39,607 bases of DNA from Candidatus Saccharibacteria bacterium UBA5152 (lineage in GTDB: Bacteria; Patescibacteriota; Saccharimonadia; Saccharimonadales; UBA4665), in assembly GCA_002413755.1 (NCBI GenBank), contig DHXQ01000012.1, positions 8,970 through 48,576 of the forward strand, read 5' to 3'. The position numbers were made by a program, and so were the translations under genes. Under the pieces are notes generated by a model, which did not search any database, had not been told where the DNA came from, and worked only from the letters and a program-made list of their open reading frames with translations. Shown here in pieces: positions 16,080-25,283 of the stretch (the stretch's first letter is position 1; every line of letters starts with the position of its first letter).

Positions 16080-17486
16080 ATGCAATCGACTGGTTTGTGG
16101 CCTGCCGTACTAGGTGAAATTGAACTGTCGATTTCTCGCGGCAATTTTATGACCTGGTTCAAACCAACCCAACTTCTCAAATGTGACGAGGAGTCGGTCG
16201 TGATTGGCGTACCAAATGTCTTTGTCAAACAACAGCTGGAGCGTAAATACGGTAGCCTTATTACCGACACTCTTCTCAAGAACGGTATATCGACTACTAA
16301 GATTGAATATAAAATCCATAGCGTGACTGTCAAAAAGACGATCGACAATCCAATAATCTTACATAACGGCGGAGCCGTTTCCGGCCAACCAACTGTCGCC
16401 AGTCACGTGCCCTCCAGCAACAGCCCGTCAGGACCGAACAGTGTCAGCCGCGGACTTGGCCAACCTTATCGCCAGGGTCTCAACGACCGTTACACTTTTG
16501 ATAACTTCATCGAGGGCTCGGGTAATGAGCTGGCCTACGCCGCCTGTCAGGCGATTGCCGCCACACCCGGCACCAAATATAACCCGCTCTTTTTATATGG
16601 CGGCGTCGGGATTGGTAAAACCCACCTGATGCAGGCCGTCGGCAATGCTGTCCTGGCCCGCAATCCGCTGGCGAGAGTGGTTTACGTCTCCAGCGAGCAG
16701 TTCCTGCAAGGCTTTGTCGACGCTCTGCGCTTCAAAAAGATTGCCGATTTCAATGATTTCTACCGCACCGCCGACGTCCTGATCGTCGATGATGTCCAGT
16801 TTCTCGCCGGTAAGGAAAAGGCTCAAGAGGAGTTTTTCCATACCTTCAACACCTTACACCAATCAAATAAACAAATTATTATCAGCAGCGATAAGCCGCC
16901 GCGCGACATCCCGACTCTCGAGGATCGCCTGCGTAGTCGCTTCGTCTGGGGTATGAGTATTGATATGCAGATCCCGGACTTCGAAACCCGCTGTGCCATT
17001 TTACAAACCAAGGCCGGTACCCATTCAGTCGAACTACCCACCGATGTTACCGAATACTTGGCTAACAATATCCAGACCAACATCCGTGAGTTGGAGGGCG
17101 CCCTCAATCAGCTGCTGGCCTTTTGTGAAATGCGCGGTATCGAACCTAACCTGGCCATCGTCTCCGGGATGCTCGGCGCCAGCAAAACCCGCCCCAAACA
17201 CATCAGTGCCAAGCAGATCATTGAACGCACCGCCAAGCACTTCCAGATCAGCGTCGATGAGATTCTCAGTGCCAAGCGTGATAAAGACATCGTCATGCCC
17301 CGTCAGGTCGCCATGTACATCTTGCGCAGCGAACTCCACCTTAGCTTTCCTAAGATCGCCCGCGAACTCGGCCGCAAAGATCACACCACCGCCATCCATT
17401 CCGTCGAGAAAATTGAGAAAGAGATGAACCGTGATAATGACGTCCGCACAGCCATCAACGACATCAAGGAATTGTTGTATGCGTAG
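16080..17486 (+). CDS. dnaA: Chromosomal replication initiator DnaA
   Basis: A 468-residue protein with all four DnaA domains. Domain I (1-85) includes NFMTWFKP. A Ser/Gly/Pro-rich domain II linker runs about 95-130. The AAA+ domain III starts at YTFDNFIEGSGNELAYAA, with Walker A GGVGIGKTH (174-182), Walker B VLIVDDVQF (233-241) and sensor segment EDRLRSRFVWG. Domain IV has the DnaA-box-recognition helix-turn-helix ending in GRKDHTTAIHS (about 435-445). It binds DnaA boxes and melts the origin. ATG at 16080 follows GGAGGG. DnaA boxes flank the gene on both sides. Confidence 0.97.
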   Translation: MQSTGLWPAVLGEIELSISRGNFMTWFKPTQLLKCDEESVVIGVPNVFVKQQLERKYGSLITDTLLKNGISTTKIEYKIHSVTVKKTIDNPIILHNGGAVSGQPTVASHVPSSNSPSGPNSVSRGLGQPYRQGLNDRYTFDNFIEGSGNELAYAACQAIAATPGTKYNPLFLYGGVGIGKTHLMQAVGNAVLARNPLARVVYVSSEQFLQGFVDALRFKKIADFNDFYRTADVLIVDDVQFLAGKEKAQEEFFHTFNTLHQSNKQIIISSDKPPRDIPTLEDRLRSRFVWGMSIDMQIPDFETRCAILQTKAGTHSVELPTDVTEYLANNIQTNIRELEGALNQLLAFCEMRGIEPNLAIVSGMLGASKTRPKHISAKQIIERTAKHFQISVDEILSAKRDKDIVMPRQVAMYILRSELHLSFPKIARELGRKDHTTAIHSVEKIEKEMNRDNDVRTAINDIKELLYA

Positions 17487-17761
17487 GTGTGCACAAGCCC
17501 GCAAATTCTGGGGACAACCAGTGCACACTGCACAGCATCACTGTGCACCAAATCGCTGGTTATCCGCAGCCCGCACAATAAATGTATCCAGCTCTGTGCG
17601 TAACCACAGCTATTTCCCCGGGCCTTTGTCCACCATTACCCACTACCCGGCCACAGGTTTTTTACCCAAAATAACTTCGGTCACTGTCCACTTACCCACA
17701 CTTTCCACACCCCTTATAACAACAACTACGATTTATATTAACTAATAGTAAGGAGCTAAAA
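17487..17761 (+). other. Probable chromosomal origin oriC (dnaA-dnaN gap)
   Basis: A 275-bp gap with a cluster of co-oriented DnaA-box-like nonamers: TTATCCGCA (17560-17568), GTAACCACA (17600-17608), TTGTCCACC (17626-17634), CTGTCCACT (17684-17692), TTACCCACA (17692-17700) and CTTTCCACA (17701-17709). It also has several TGCACA palindromic pieces near 17489-17550. An A/T-rich stretch (about 17713-17749) next to the last boxes is a candidate unwinding element. AAGGAG at 17750-17755 is the dnaN Shine-Dalgarno. Most boxes are 1-2 mismatches from TTATCCACA; TTGTCCAC- resembles the actinobacterial form. Confidence 0.7.
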
Positions 17762-18865
17762 ATGAAGCTGCAGGTCACCCAGGAAAACCTCAATAAAGCT
17801 CTAACGGTCGTGGCGCGGGTGGCTAGCGCCCGAGGCACTTTGCCTATACTGGCTAACGTATTAATCAAGACCGTCGAGAACCGCCTGAGCATCTCGGCAA
17901 CTAATCTCGACATTGCCATTACCCAGCATATCGGCGCAAAAGTATCAGAAGAAGGCGCTATCACCGTCCCTGCCCGCCTGATGCAGGACTTTATCGGCAG
18001 TTTGCCATCCGGTATCATCAACCTCACCCTGGAAGACAATAAACTTCACATCACCACCGACCAGTACCAATCGGTCGTCAACGGCGTCCTGGCCGATGAC
18101 TTCCCTGTCATGCCAGCCATCGACACTTCAGCTGACACCAGCCATGTCTGGACGATCAATGCTGCAATCCTCAAGAAGGGTTTGCAGCAGGTCGCGATGG
18201 CTGCCAGCAATGACGAGTCCCGTCCGGTGCTGACGGGCGTGCTGATCCACACCATTGAGGGTAATTTGTTTGCCGCCGCCACCGACAGCTACCGTCTAGC
18301 CGAAAAGAACCTCGGTGTTAACAAGGAAGATGTCCGTCTGCTCATCCCGGCTACTGCCATACAGGACCTGATGCGTATCCTCGGTGATTACGATGCGGCC
18401 GTCCAGGTAACCCACGACGACCAACAGATTCTCTTCCAGGCCAACGATGTCGACCTGGTCGCCCGCCTGATCGATGGCAAATTCCCGGACTACCGCAAAC
18501 TCATCCCGAGCGAGTTTGCGGTCGAGGCCCGGGTCAAACGTGCCGACCTCGTTAACGTCACAAAGGTTTCCAGCCTGTTTGCGCGCGAAAGCGCCGGTAG
18601 TGTAACCATAACCGTCGATGAGGCCAAAAACGAGCTGAGCATCCGCTCCGTGGCTTCACAGCTCGGCGAAAACACTGCGGCTGCAACCGGCTCGATCAAA
18701 GGCAGTGGCAGCATCACTCTCAACTCGCGTTACCTGCTCGACGCCCTGCACGCCTTTGGTAGCGACGAAGTCTCCTTCTGTTTCAACGGTAAGCTCGAAC
18801 CTACCCTGCTCCGCGATCCCAAGAATGACGAATACGTTCACATCATTATGCCCCTCAAGTCATAG
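17762..18865 (+). CDS. dnaN: DNA polymerase III beta subunit (sliding clamp)
   Basis: A 367-residue clamp, the usual length. It begins MKLQVTQENLNKALTVVARVASARGTLPILANVLI and has SATNLDIAI, the domain-boundary DDFPVMP, SRPVLTGVLI, ATDSYRLAEK, and the C-terminal EPTLLRDP-YVHIIMPLKS that closes the third domain. It forms the ring that tethers the polymerase to DNA. AAGGAG lies 6 nt before ATG. It sits directly after the probable origin and ahead of recF. Confidence 0.97.
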   Translation: MKLQVTQENLNKALTVVARVASARGTLPILANVLIKTVENRLSISATNLDIAITQHIGAKVSEEGAITVPARLMQDFIGSLPSGIINLTLEDNKLHITTDQYQSVVNGVLADDFPVMPAIDTSADTSHVWTINAAILKKGLQQVAMAASNDESRPVLTGVLIHTIEGNLFAAATDSYRLAEKNLGVNKEDVRLLIPATAIQDLMRILGDYDAAVQVTHDDQQILFQANDVDLVARLIDGKFPDYRKLIPSEFAVEARVKRADLVNVTKVSSLFARESAGSVTITVDEAKNELSIRSVASQLGENTAAATGSIKGSGSITLNSRYLLDALHAFGSDEVSFCFNGKLEPTLLRDPKNDEYVHIIMPLKS

Positions 18866-18879
18866 ACCGGGCTAACACG

Positions 18880-18885
18880 TATACT
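18880..18885 (+). promoter_or_regulatory. -10 box TATACT before recF, leaderless-type spacing
   Basis: TATACT lies in the 27-nt dnaN-recF gap and ends 7 nt before the recF ATG; no Shine-Dalgarno is present in the gap. It suggests a separate leaderless recF transcript besides read-through from dnaN. Confidence 0.45.
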
Positions 18886-18892
18886 GATTAAG

Positions 18893-19948
18893 ATGATCGC
18901 CGATATCCGCCTGCAGCATTTCCGCTCCTACACCGACGAAGTGTTTGAATTCACGCCGGCAGTAAACATTATTGTCGGGCCGAATGGCAGCGGCAAAACC
19001 AACCTACTCGAGGCGGTACTGGTGGTAGCCCGCGGCGCGTCATACCGCGTGAAAGATACCGAACTGGTGCAGTACGATCAGGAATGGGCCCGACTCGACG
19101 CCCATGTTGATGGTGATATGCGCACGGTCAAGATTATCAATGAGCCAACCCCTAGCAAGACCTATGACATTGAAGGTAAGCTGTATCGTCGACTAACCAC
19201 AGCCCGGATGATTCCAGCTGTTATTTTTGAGCCCAACCACATGTATATGTTGACCGGATCACCAGAACTGCGGCGCTGCTATCTTGACGACCTGCTGGAG
19301 CAAATCGAGCCCGGCTACGGCAAACTGAAGCGTGACTACAAACGCACCCTGGCGCAGCGCAATGCCCTACTGAAGCGCCGCGGCATGGCGGCGCAGTCGG
19401 AAATATTCCCCTGGAATATCCGTCTCAGCGAACTCGGCGGTGCCATGGCCGAGCAGCGGATTCAACTACTGGAGACACTCAATCAAAATACTGATGAGCT
19501 CTATAGTAGCCTGGCTGACAAACCATCCACGGTTGAACTGCAGTACGAAACCAAGTTTTCACACAGTCATTACGCTTCCTCGTTACTCAAATCATTGGAG
19601 CATACTTTCGAACTCGACGTGATGCGCGGCTTCACTGGTAATGGGCCGCACCGCGAGGATATGCTAGTGCTGATCAATGGTCATGGGTCGCAGTCGTCGG
19701 CCTCGCGCGGCGAGACACGTACGGCCGTCCTGATGCTCAAAGTCATGGAACTACAACTCATTGAGCAAGCCCGAAGCGTCAAGCCGCTCCTGCTGCTCGA
19801 CGATGTCTTCAGTGAGCTCGACGGCGCTCGCCGCCAAGCCTTGACGGCGTACCTGCAGGATTACCAGACATTTATCACAACTACCGATGCTGACGTGGTG
19901 GTGCAGCACTTCATGGACCGCTGCACGATCATCCCACTTGGTGCCTAA
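18893..19948 (+). CDS. recF: DNA replication/repair protein RecF
   Basis: A 351-residue SMC-like ATPase. N-terminal MIADIRLQHFRSYTDEVFEF is diagnostic; Walker A GPNGSGKTNLLEA lies at about 29-41. RCYLDDLLEQIEPGYGKLKRDYKRTLAQRNALLK is the conserved RecF coil region. Later come the ABC-type signature segment QSSASRGETRTAVLMLKV and Walker B PLLLLDDVFSELD (about 300-312). It loads RecA at gaps with RecO and RecR. The 3' end overlaps the convergent small membrane-protein gene by 4 nt. Confidence 0.96.
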   Translation: MIADIRLQHFRSYTDEVFEFTPAVNIIVGPNGSGKTNLLEAVLVVARGASYRVKDTELVQYDQEWARLDAHVDGDMRTVKIINEPTPSKTYDIEGKLYRRLTTARMIPAVIFEPNHMYMLTGSPELRRCYLDDLLEQIEPGYGKLKRDYKRTLAQRNALLKRRGMAAQSEIFPWNIRLSELGGAMAEQRIQLLETLNQNTDELYSSLADKPSTVELQYETKFSHSHYASSLLKSLEHTFELDVMRGFTGNGPHREDMLVLINGHGSQSSASRGETRTAVLMLKVMELQLIEQARSVKPLLLLDDVFSELDGARRQALTAYLQDYQTFITTTDADVVVQHFMDRCTIIPLGA

Positions 19949-20355
19949 GACGGCGAGTTCAGGTCGGGCTGGACGACGCCGTTGATGGACGTGACGAGTG
20001 ACATGACACTGCCTCCGGTGACAACAGCGCTGATGTGTAATGTCTGTTTACTATCTTGGGACTTGAGCGTGAAGACGTAGGCGCCGTTCTGGGTGCTTGG
20101 TGTGTCACTGACATAGAATGACTTGATGCTTATATCCTGAACTGAAAGATATAATTGGCTTTGCTTGGCGACGATATCGATAACACTATCGGGGAGGACA
20201 TTTTGCAGTACATATTTATTAGTGATCACCTCGTTAGTTTTTTGGCTGGCTGCTGGCAGCCCATAAGCTTTGAAATAGACGGATACCGATATCGGTAAGG
20301 CCACCACCAGTAAGATCAGGAATAGTATAAATTGTTGTTTAATCTTGCTGTTCAT
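19945..20355 (-). CDS. Small single-TM protein of unknown function, T4SS operon
   Basis: I do not recognise a family in this 136-residue protein. It has a short basic N-terminus and one hydrophobic helix (residues 8-27, FILFLILLVVALPISVSVYF). The rest is polar and predicted extracytoplasmic, with beta-strand-like alternation (QLYLSVQDISIKSFYVSD, TLHISAVVTGG). The start lies inside the preceding PEGA gene (17-nt overlap), so the two are translationally coupled. It is the last gene of the leftward T4SS-like operon; it may be an envelope component or lipid-facing accessory. Function is not assigned. Confidence 0.65.
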   Translation of the reverse strand: MNSKIKQQFILFLILLVVALPISVSVYFKAYGLPAASQKTNEVITNKYVLQNVLPDSVIDIVAKQSQLYLSVQDISIKSFYVSDTPSTQNGAYVFTLKSQDSKQTLHISAVVTGGSVMSLVTSINGVVQPDLNSPS

Positions 20356-20935
20356 ATTGCGCCTGTAGCCCTTTCAAGTAAGCCGCCACATCGGCTGGCA
20401 TCACTGAGTAATCCTGTGAGAATCCGGGGTCGGTATAGTACGGTACTGTCCATCCCCTGTTGGCGTAGTGCAGTGCAGCGAAACCAGCACTACCCGGACC
20501 AACGACACCAACCAGCCAGGTATTGTTGGTAAACCACTTCGTGCTGGTAAACGAAGGTGTTCCATAAAATCCAGAAGCAGGCATTACTGAAGTTAATATG
20601 TCGGTGACATCGCGTTTTTTGAGACTGTCTTCTAAAATGGTTGTTGTCTTGAAGGCGCCGACATGCACCTGCTGCTCAGTGGTAACGAAGATTGGTGACT
20701 TAACGGTCAGTGTGTATGTCCCATGTCGAATCTTCTTGGTAGCCGACGGATCGATGCTATGGCCGTTGAGCGTGACTTTGGTGTCGCTTGGGAGGTCGAC
20801 AACAACCTTCCCCGTCCCAGCCAGAGCTAATACTATGAGTGCAGCGCAGACTATAGCCAAAATAATATTTATCCTGACCAGTAGTTTTCGCTGGTCTGAC
20901 TGCCCTGTCGGGGTGGTGAAAGGTTGGTTATCCAT
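20339..20935 (-). CDS. Membrane-anchored PEGA-like domain protein
   Basis: A 198-residue protein: cytoplasmic N-terminus (about 20 residues), one TM helix (INIILAIVCAALIVLALAG, about 24-42), then GKVVVDLPSDTKVTLNGHSI-KIRHGTYTLTVKSP, the PEGA pattern of surface-exposed beta-sandwich repeats. A second half of unknown type follows (about 100-198). PEGA domains often sit outside the membrane and are thought to bind other envelope parts. AAGGAA lies 6 nt before ATG; the gap to the preceding hydrolase is 24 nt. In this operon it is probably a structural accessory of the secretion machine. Confidence 0.7.
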   Translation of the reverse strand: MDNQPFTTPTGQSDQRKLLVRINIILAIVCAALIVLALAGTGKVVVDLPSDTKVTLNGHSIDPSATKKIRHGTYTLTVKSPIFVTTEQQVHVGAFKTTTILEDSLKKRDVTDILTSVMPASGFYGTPSFTSTKWFTNNTWLVGVVGPGSAGFAALHYANRGWTVPYYTDPGFSQDYSVMPADVAAYLKGLQAQYEQQD

Positions 20936-20959
20936 GTCTGTTCCTTATCATAACCATAA

Positions 20960-22261
20960 TTAGAAGGCTAAGCTACCCGTTAGTCTACCACCATTGAATA
21001 TATCGTCTGACCAGCCCAGGTATTTCAGGCGCCAGGGGCCAGCTTCCATGGCACTGGCCGGCACGATGTAGGCTCCGCCAAGGTGCCCACTCTTGGGGTC
21101 GCCGACGTCATTAGACAGTATCAAGTTACCGCCAAGGTAGGTGGCAATGTGCCCCGCTGGATTTCCGGTGGAATAAAATAGCAGCGCCCCAACCGGTGGG
21201 TTGCGGTCACCAGGGTGGGCATGGCCGGATGACTTCATAGCACCCCAATGCTCCAGCGCAGTATTGTATCCCGAGTTCTTGTATCCCCAAGCCACACCTG
21301 ATAGATAGTCACAGAGGTGGGAACAATCTGCTGGGTGAGTGCCGCAAGTGCCTTTAAATAAGCTACTCGTCAGGTCGGCTAACTTCTTGGCGCGGGCTAC
21401 CATCTTGGCTGAATCAGTCAGTGTGAGAGTGGTACTATCAGTAAACTTACCCGACCCGCCAGTCAATCCGACATCGCTGGATGAGCAGCCGACGCCGTTA
21501 TCAGTTCCGCTGGCACTGCCGCCGCTGAGTGGCACCGGTAGAGGGATGGCTGGGGAGCTGTTCCAGAATTTCGCCAGTAATCCATTAGCCTTATCCATCT
21601 GGTCTCTGTAGTTAGAACCATCACCGGATGTTGAGCCTTGCACCCTCTGGGCGGCAACCCATGGACTTATACCTTGCCAGTTGGAAACATTTTGTAGCCC
21701 GTGACTTAATGCGGACGGTGGTTTTGATCCCGCTGGACTACCAAAGAACGCCTCGGCTGAATAGGCCGGCTCCATTAACTGGAACACCGCCGCCTTATTA
21801 CTATCAGCTGCGGGACCAGTGGCGAAGGTACTCCAGTCTGTCGAAGGCCGTTGTTGGAATACTCCGACCGAGTCATGATCGTGGCCAATGCCTTGCTTGG
21901 CGGGATTTGTTTTCGAAATAGGTACGTTCGAGTTAGCTAATATTCTCAAGCTAGATTCGGCCAGGCCGACCATCAGGCCGATGAGCGCCCCCTTCTGGCC
22001 CACGTTATCAGTTTTGGCGATACCGATAATAGTCTGCGCAATTTTATCCTGGTTAGCATCGGCAATTACTGTACCGACGGTGCCACCGCAGCTCTGTGCC
22101 CCGTCGATATCGTAGTTAAAGATATTGTTATCGTAGAGGTTTTGTTGGGCCGCCGATAGCGCGCTGGCCGGCTGAGTTACAAGAGCTGTCACGACACAGA
22201 CCAGCGCTACCGCACAGACCCCTACCCGTTCGCAGGTCTTCACAATACTACTTATAGACAT
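20960..22261 (-). CDS. Two-domain peptidoglycan hydrolase (lysozyme-like + NlpC/P60 or CHAP-like), T4SS operon
   Basis: A 433-residue exported protein. The signal peptide is MSISSIVKTCERVGVCAVALV...PASALS. A lysozyme-like domain follows (about 60-245), with GLAESSLR (candidate catalytic Glu) and HDHDSVGVFQQRP, as in actinobacterial transglycosylase-like hydrolases. After a Gly/Ser linker comes a papain-like amidase/endopeptidase domain (about 300-433) with DCSHLCDYL (candidate catalytic Cys) and GHIATYLG (candidate His). The same pairing occurs in CwlT-type conjugation hydrolases; it would open the wall for the T4SS. ATG at 22261 is chosen because it gives the signal peptide and has AAGGGA upstream. 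It overlaps the previous gene by 14 nt. Confidence 0.82.
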   Translation of the reverse strand: MSISSIVKTCERVGVCAVALVCVVTALVTQPASALSAAQQNLYDNNIFNYDIDGAQSCGGTVGTVIADANQDKIAQTIIGIAKTDNVGQKGALIGLMVGLAESSLRILANSNVPISKTNPAKQGIGHDHDSVGVFQQRPSTDWSTFATGPAADSNKAAVFQLMEPAYSAEAFFGSPAGSKPPSALSHGLQNVSNWQGISPWVAAQRVQGSTSGDGSNYRDQMDKANGLLAKFWNSSPAIPLPVPLSGGSASGTDNGVGCSSSDVGLTGGSGKFTDSTTLTLTDSAKMVARAKKLADLTSSLFKGTCGTHPADCSHLCDYLSGVAWGYKNSGYNTALEHWGAMKSSGHAHPGDRNPPVGALLFYSTGNPAGHIATYLGGNLILSNDVGDPKSGHLGGAYIVPASAMEAGPWRLKYLGWSDDIFNGGRLTGSLAF

Positions 22262-25200
22262 CGAAGCTTCCCTTTGTTTTATACATTGCAAATCCGTAAC
22301 TAGACTTATCCTGGATATCGGCAGTTTGACACGATTCAGATGAAGTCTTCTCGAGAGCCGGGTCGTAATTAGCTGGTAAGAAATCGAGCGGGTTGGCGGT
22401 GTGCCATGGATTGGCGTAGGTACCAAAGTCAGTCCCGCTTACCGCATCGCTAATCCCAAAGTGCAGGTGTGCCCCACCGGGTGCGCCATAATCACCTGAC
22501 ATGCCGATATCCTGACCGGCCGTAACTACCTGATTAACTTTGACAGTGAATGATTGCATGTGTTCGTAGACCGCGTACAGATGTTTGCCGTCTGCCGCTG
22601 GGTTAGCACCGGCATCGATGATCAGGGTATTGGTCGCGTCACCGCCAGCCTTAATGACTATCCCGTTATGTGCTGCCTGTACATGTTGGTTGACGACACC
22701 GATATCGATTGCTGAATGCCAACCTTTCTTTGGTGGGTTCGTACTGGTGTAGTATGCCAGCCAGCACTGGTTCAGACCGGCAGACTTGTTCTTTAGGTCG
22801 GCACTATGTACCGGCCAGACCCAACCCGTTGGGTCGACGCCTGAGCCGCCGACGGTGGATGCTGCCGACGTGCCGCCAATGTCGTCACAACTCTGTTGAT
22901 TATTGTTATCCATACAGTCGTAGGCCTTGGCATTCAGGGTGTCAAAGACCGCCATCCGGATCTTCAGGTAGTTTGGATCACTATTGCTCTTACAGTCACC
23001 TGATATGCCTTTGTAGTCTGAATTAAAGCCTGATCCTGGTGTGAAATCCAGCCCATTGTCGGTCGAGACGTCGACGTTATTACACTTCAGTAACCAGGCC
23101 TTGTAGGTGTCGCCGTTTGGCCCGTTAAAAATATCGGCGACATCATCGGCGTTTTTGTAAGGGTTCTCGATTGTATTGTCGTCCTGGTCGGTGAAGCCAA
23201 CCTTCGGGATGTCATAGTAGATTTGGGTTTTCGAGGTGTCCGCGTGGGCGGCCGGCCACATGTCGCCGAGCAAGGTCTGAGGTAAGGCCGCGGTCGATGC
23301 AAAGACGCTCGCTATTGATTGGGCTGGTGAGTTAGGGTCAATGGTGTCGATAATATGGCTGGCTAAGCTCGTTGACAGGTTCGGATTTAGATAACGGTCA
23401 GCTATCGAAAGTTTACTGTTCTGCTCACGCTGGTCGGCGGCCGCCTCGTTGTTGATAGTTAACTCCTGGAGAGCACTAAGTACATGACCTCCCATCGAGA
23501 ATGAAACCTCATTGCTCGCCAAGCGCTTGCCAACATTTACTACCTCACCCCAGATGCCGCCGGCAAACTGCGGCAGTGATAAATCTACCCGGTTGGTCAC
23601 AAATAAGGACGCAATCTTGTCAAACAGGATCTGTCCAGCTGGAGACATAAAAACGCCGCCAGTGATAATACTGACTGGCCCGCCGGCTACTGTCATGACG
23701 ATAGATACATACGAATTACCCAGCACTGCACATACTGGTCCCAGCCCAGGGACCGCACCCAGTATTTGCGAACCGAGTGTGGACTGTTCGTGCGGGTCGA
23801 GACTGGCCGGCAGTTTGACACCAGCTTTATTCGTCCCCTGCTCTTGCTTGAGGCTATTGGCGTTGGTCCAGGAACCGTTGGTCGCACTGTAGAGGCTGGT
23901 TGAGTAAATGGCTAGCGCTTCGGCATCGATGTCCCTCCCGTCCTGGCTTTTACTGCCGAGTATTTCCGCCTCCGAATTGGCCTGCATCATGTCGGCGTAA
24001 GCGTTGCGCAGATTCGTATCGCTGACGTGGTCAGATATCGTCTTGGCGATACACAAGAAGCCGACACCGGCGGTAGCTACACCGCCCAGCTTGGCGGAGG
24101 TCAGTTTGCCGGCTTTGGCTTCGTCAGCTAACTTGTTGGCGCCATCGGCTGCATCATTAGCCTTCGGGTCGGCATTACCGTTTTGATCATTCGCACCTTT
24201 GGCGGAGATGTCCGGTGCCGGATCTTTGCCAGTTAGCCGGGCTGACCGGTCGCGGGCGATATCGGCGGTACTTTGTTTGAGGCTTGATTTGATGGTTGTA
24301 ACGAGGTTGAAGGTGAGCCCGGCTCGCCTACTTAAATAGTGCCGGTTCAGGGCCGCCCGCGCCTTGTTGGTATTAATCGATTTGTCGTGAGCGTAAGCGA
24401 ACATGCGGCGATTGGCAAAAATGTTCCAGCGCGAGGCCGCGATTGAGTATGAATTGCCATGTATGGTGATACTGCTCGGCTTGATCTTCATGTCGGCCGC
24501 CAACCGGGCTTTGACTTCAGCTGGTTTGGCACCCTCCAGGTTTGACAAGTCGCCCTGCTTGGCAACCCTCGGATCATAATCCAGGCTGACGAAGTTGCCG
24601 GTTATCCGGTCGTAGTTAAGCTTAAAGCCGTTTTCGGACATCCCCTTTTCTATCCCAGTGATAGAGCGGTTACCGATAACTCCCAGGCGCGTCCTGGTTA
24701 TGTCATGCTTGTAGTAGACCCACTTAGCCAGCTTGCTGGTTCGGCTGGCGGTGGTCGCAATCTGGTTGGCGTCATGTATGTCGTCGATCGTCTGAGCCAA
24801 GTGCACCCACTGATACATGCCGATACTCGGAACGACGATAATCGCCAGTCCGGATATCAATGCAAATGCGACTGCTACAATGAAGCCAATCGTCCGCCGC
24901 TTCTTCTTATTGCGTAACAACAAAAATGCTCTGCCGAGTGGTGTGGTACCGGATGCGATCTTGGCGATTGTCGCAGCCGCATTCTTAGCACCAGCTAATC
25001 TGCCCGAACTCTTACCATCTGCAGATTTGTCATCATCATCTTCGTCGTCGCCCGCGGGTTTGTGCGGTGCACCATCGCCACCTTCGTCTTCACGTTCGGC
25101 TAGCTCGTCTGGATCGGCCGGCTCGCCAGGATTGATCGGATAGTTCTGATTGGTGATTCTATTAAACTCATCATCGTAGTACCTCTGCTCAATACTCCGA

Positions 25201-25262
25201 AAAGCATCATCAGTGTCCTGGTCCGAATCAGTGCGGTCTTCTTGGTCGTTGTATACTGCCAT
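22248..25262 (-). CDS. Large T4SS-associated membrane protein with C-terminal M23 peptidase domain
   Basis: A 1004-residue protein. Residues 1-85 are very acidic (DEDDDDK) and predicted cytoplasmic and disordered. One strong TM helix lies at about 124-148 after a KKKRR stop-transfer cluster. A long extracytoplasmic region follows, with Gly/Val-rich hydrophobic stretches near 385-405 and 500-560 that may insert into or cross a membrane. At about 840-945 is a LytM/M23 zinc-peptidase domain with HSAID (first metal ligands H and D, near 848) and HLHFG (near 932). The family cuts peptidoglycan cross-links. No match to a classical VirB component is recognised. It probably combines a structural role in the machine with wall cutting. 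Confidence 0.82.
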   Translation of the reverse strand: MAVYNDQEDRTDSDQDTDDAFRSIEQRYYDDEFNRITNQNYPINPGEPADPDELAEREDEGGDGAPHKPAGDDEDDDDKSADGKSSGRLAGAKNAAATIAKIASGTTPLGRAFLLLRNKKKRRTIGFIVAVAFALISGLAIIVVPSIGMYQWVHLAQTIDDIHDANQIATTASRTSKLAKWVYYKHDITRTRLGVIGNRSITGIEKGMSENGFKLNYDRITGNFVSLDYDPRVAKQGDLSNLEGAKPAEVKARLAADMKIKPSSITIHGNSYSIAASRWNIFANRRMFAYAHDKSINTNKARAALNRHYLSRRAGLTFNLVTTIKSSLKQSTADIARDRSARLTGKDPAPDISAKGANDQNGNADPKANDAADGANKLADEAKAGKLTSAKLGGVATAGVGFLCIAKTISDHVSDTNLRNAYADMMQANSEAEILGSKSQDGRDIDAEALAIYSTSLYSATNGSWTNANSLKQEQGTNKAGVKLPASLDPHEQSTLGSQILGAVPGLGPVCAVLGNSYVSIVMTVAGGPVSIITGGVFMSPAGQILFDKIASLFVTNRVDLSLPQFAGGIWGEVVNVGKRLASNEVSFSMGGHVLSALQELTINNEAAADQREQNSKLSIADRYLNPNLSTSLASHIIDTIDPNSPAQSIASVFASTAALPQTLLGDMWPAAHADTSKTQIYYDIPKVGFTDQDDNTIENPYKNADDVADIFNGPNGDTYKAWLLKCNNVDVSTDNGLDFTPGSGFNSDYKGISGDCKSNSDPNYLKIRMAVFDTLNAKAYDCMDNNNQQSCDDIGGTSAASTVGGSGVDPTGWVWPVHSADLKNKSAGLNQCWLAYYTSTNPPKKGWHSAIDIGVVNQHVQAAHNGIVIKAGGDATNTLIIDAGANPAADGKHLYAVYEHMQSFTVKVNQVVTAGQDIGMSGDYGAPGGAHLHFGISDAVSGTDFGTYANPWHTANPLDFLPANYDPALEKTSSESCQTADIQDKSSYGFAMYKTKGSFDVYK

Positions 25263-25283
25263 AACTCAAAACTCTTATTCTTA

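Noticed and set aside
17034..17528. 164-residue minus-strand frame opposite dnaA
   Set aside because: It is antisense to the conserved dnaA domains III-IV, has no Shine-Dalgarno or recognisable family, and reflects third-position G/C in dnaA.
22262..22426. Longer hydrolase frame starting at 22426
   Set aside because: It lies within the coding end of the M23 gene and would hide the signal peptide; a Shine-Dalgarno precedes ATG 22261.
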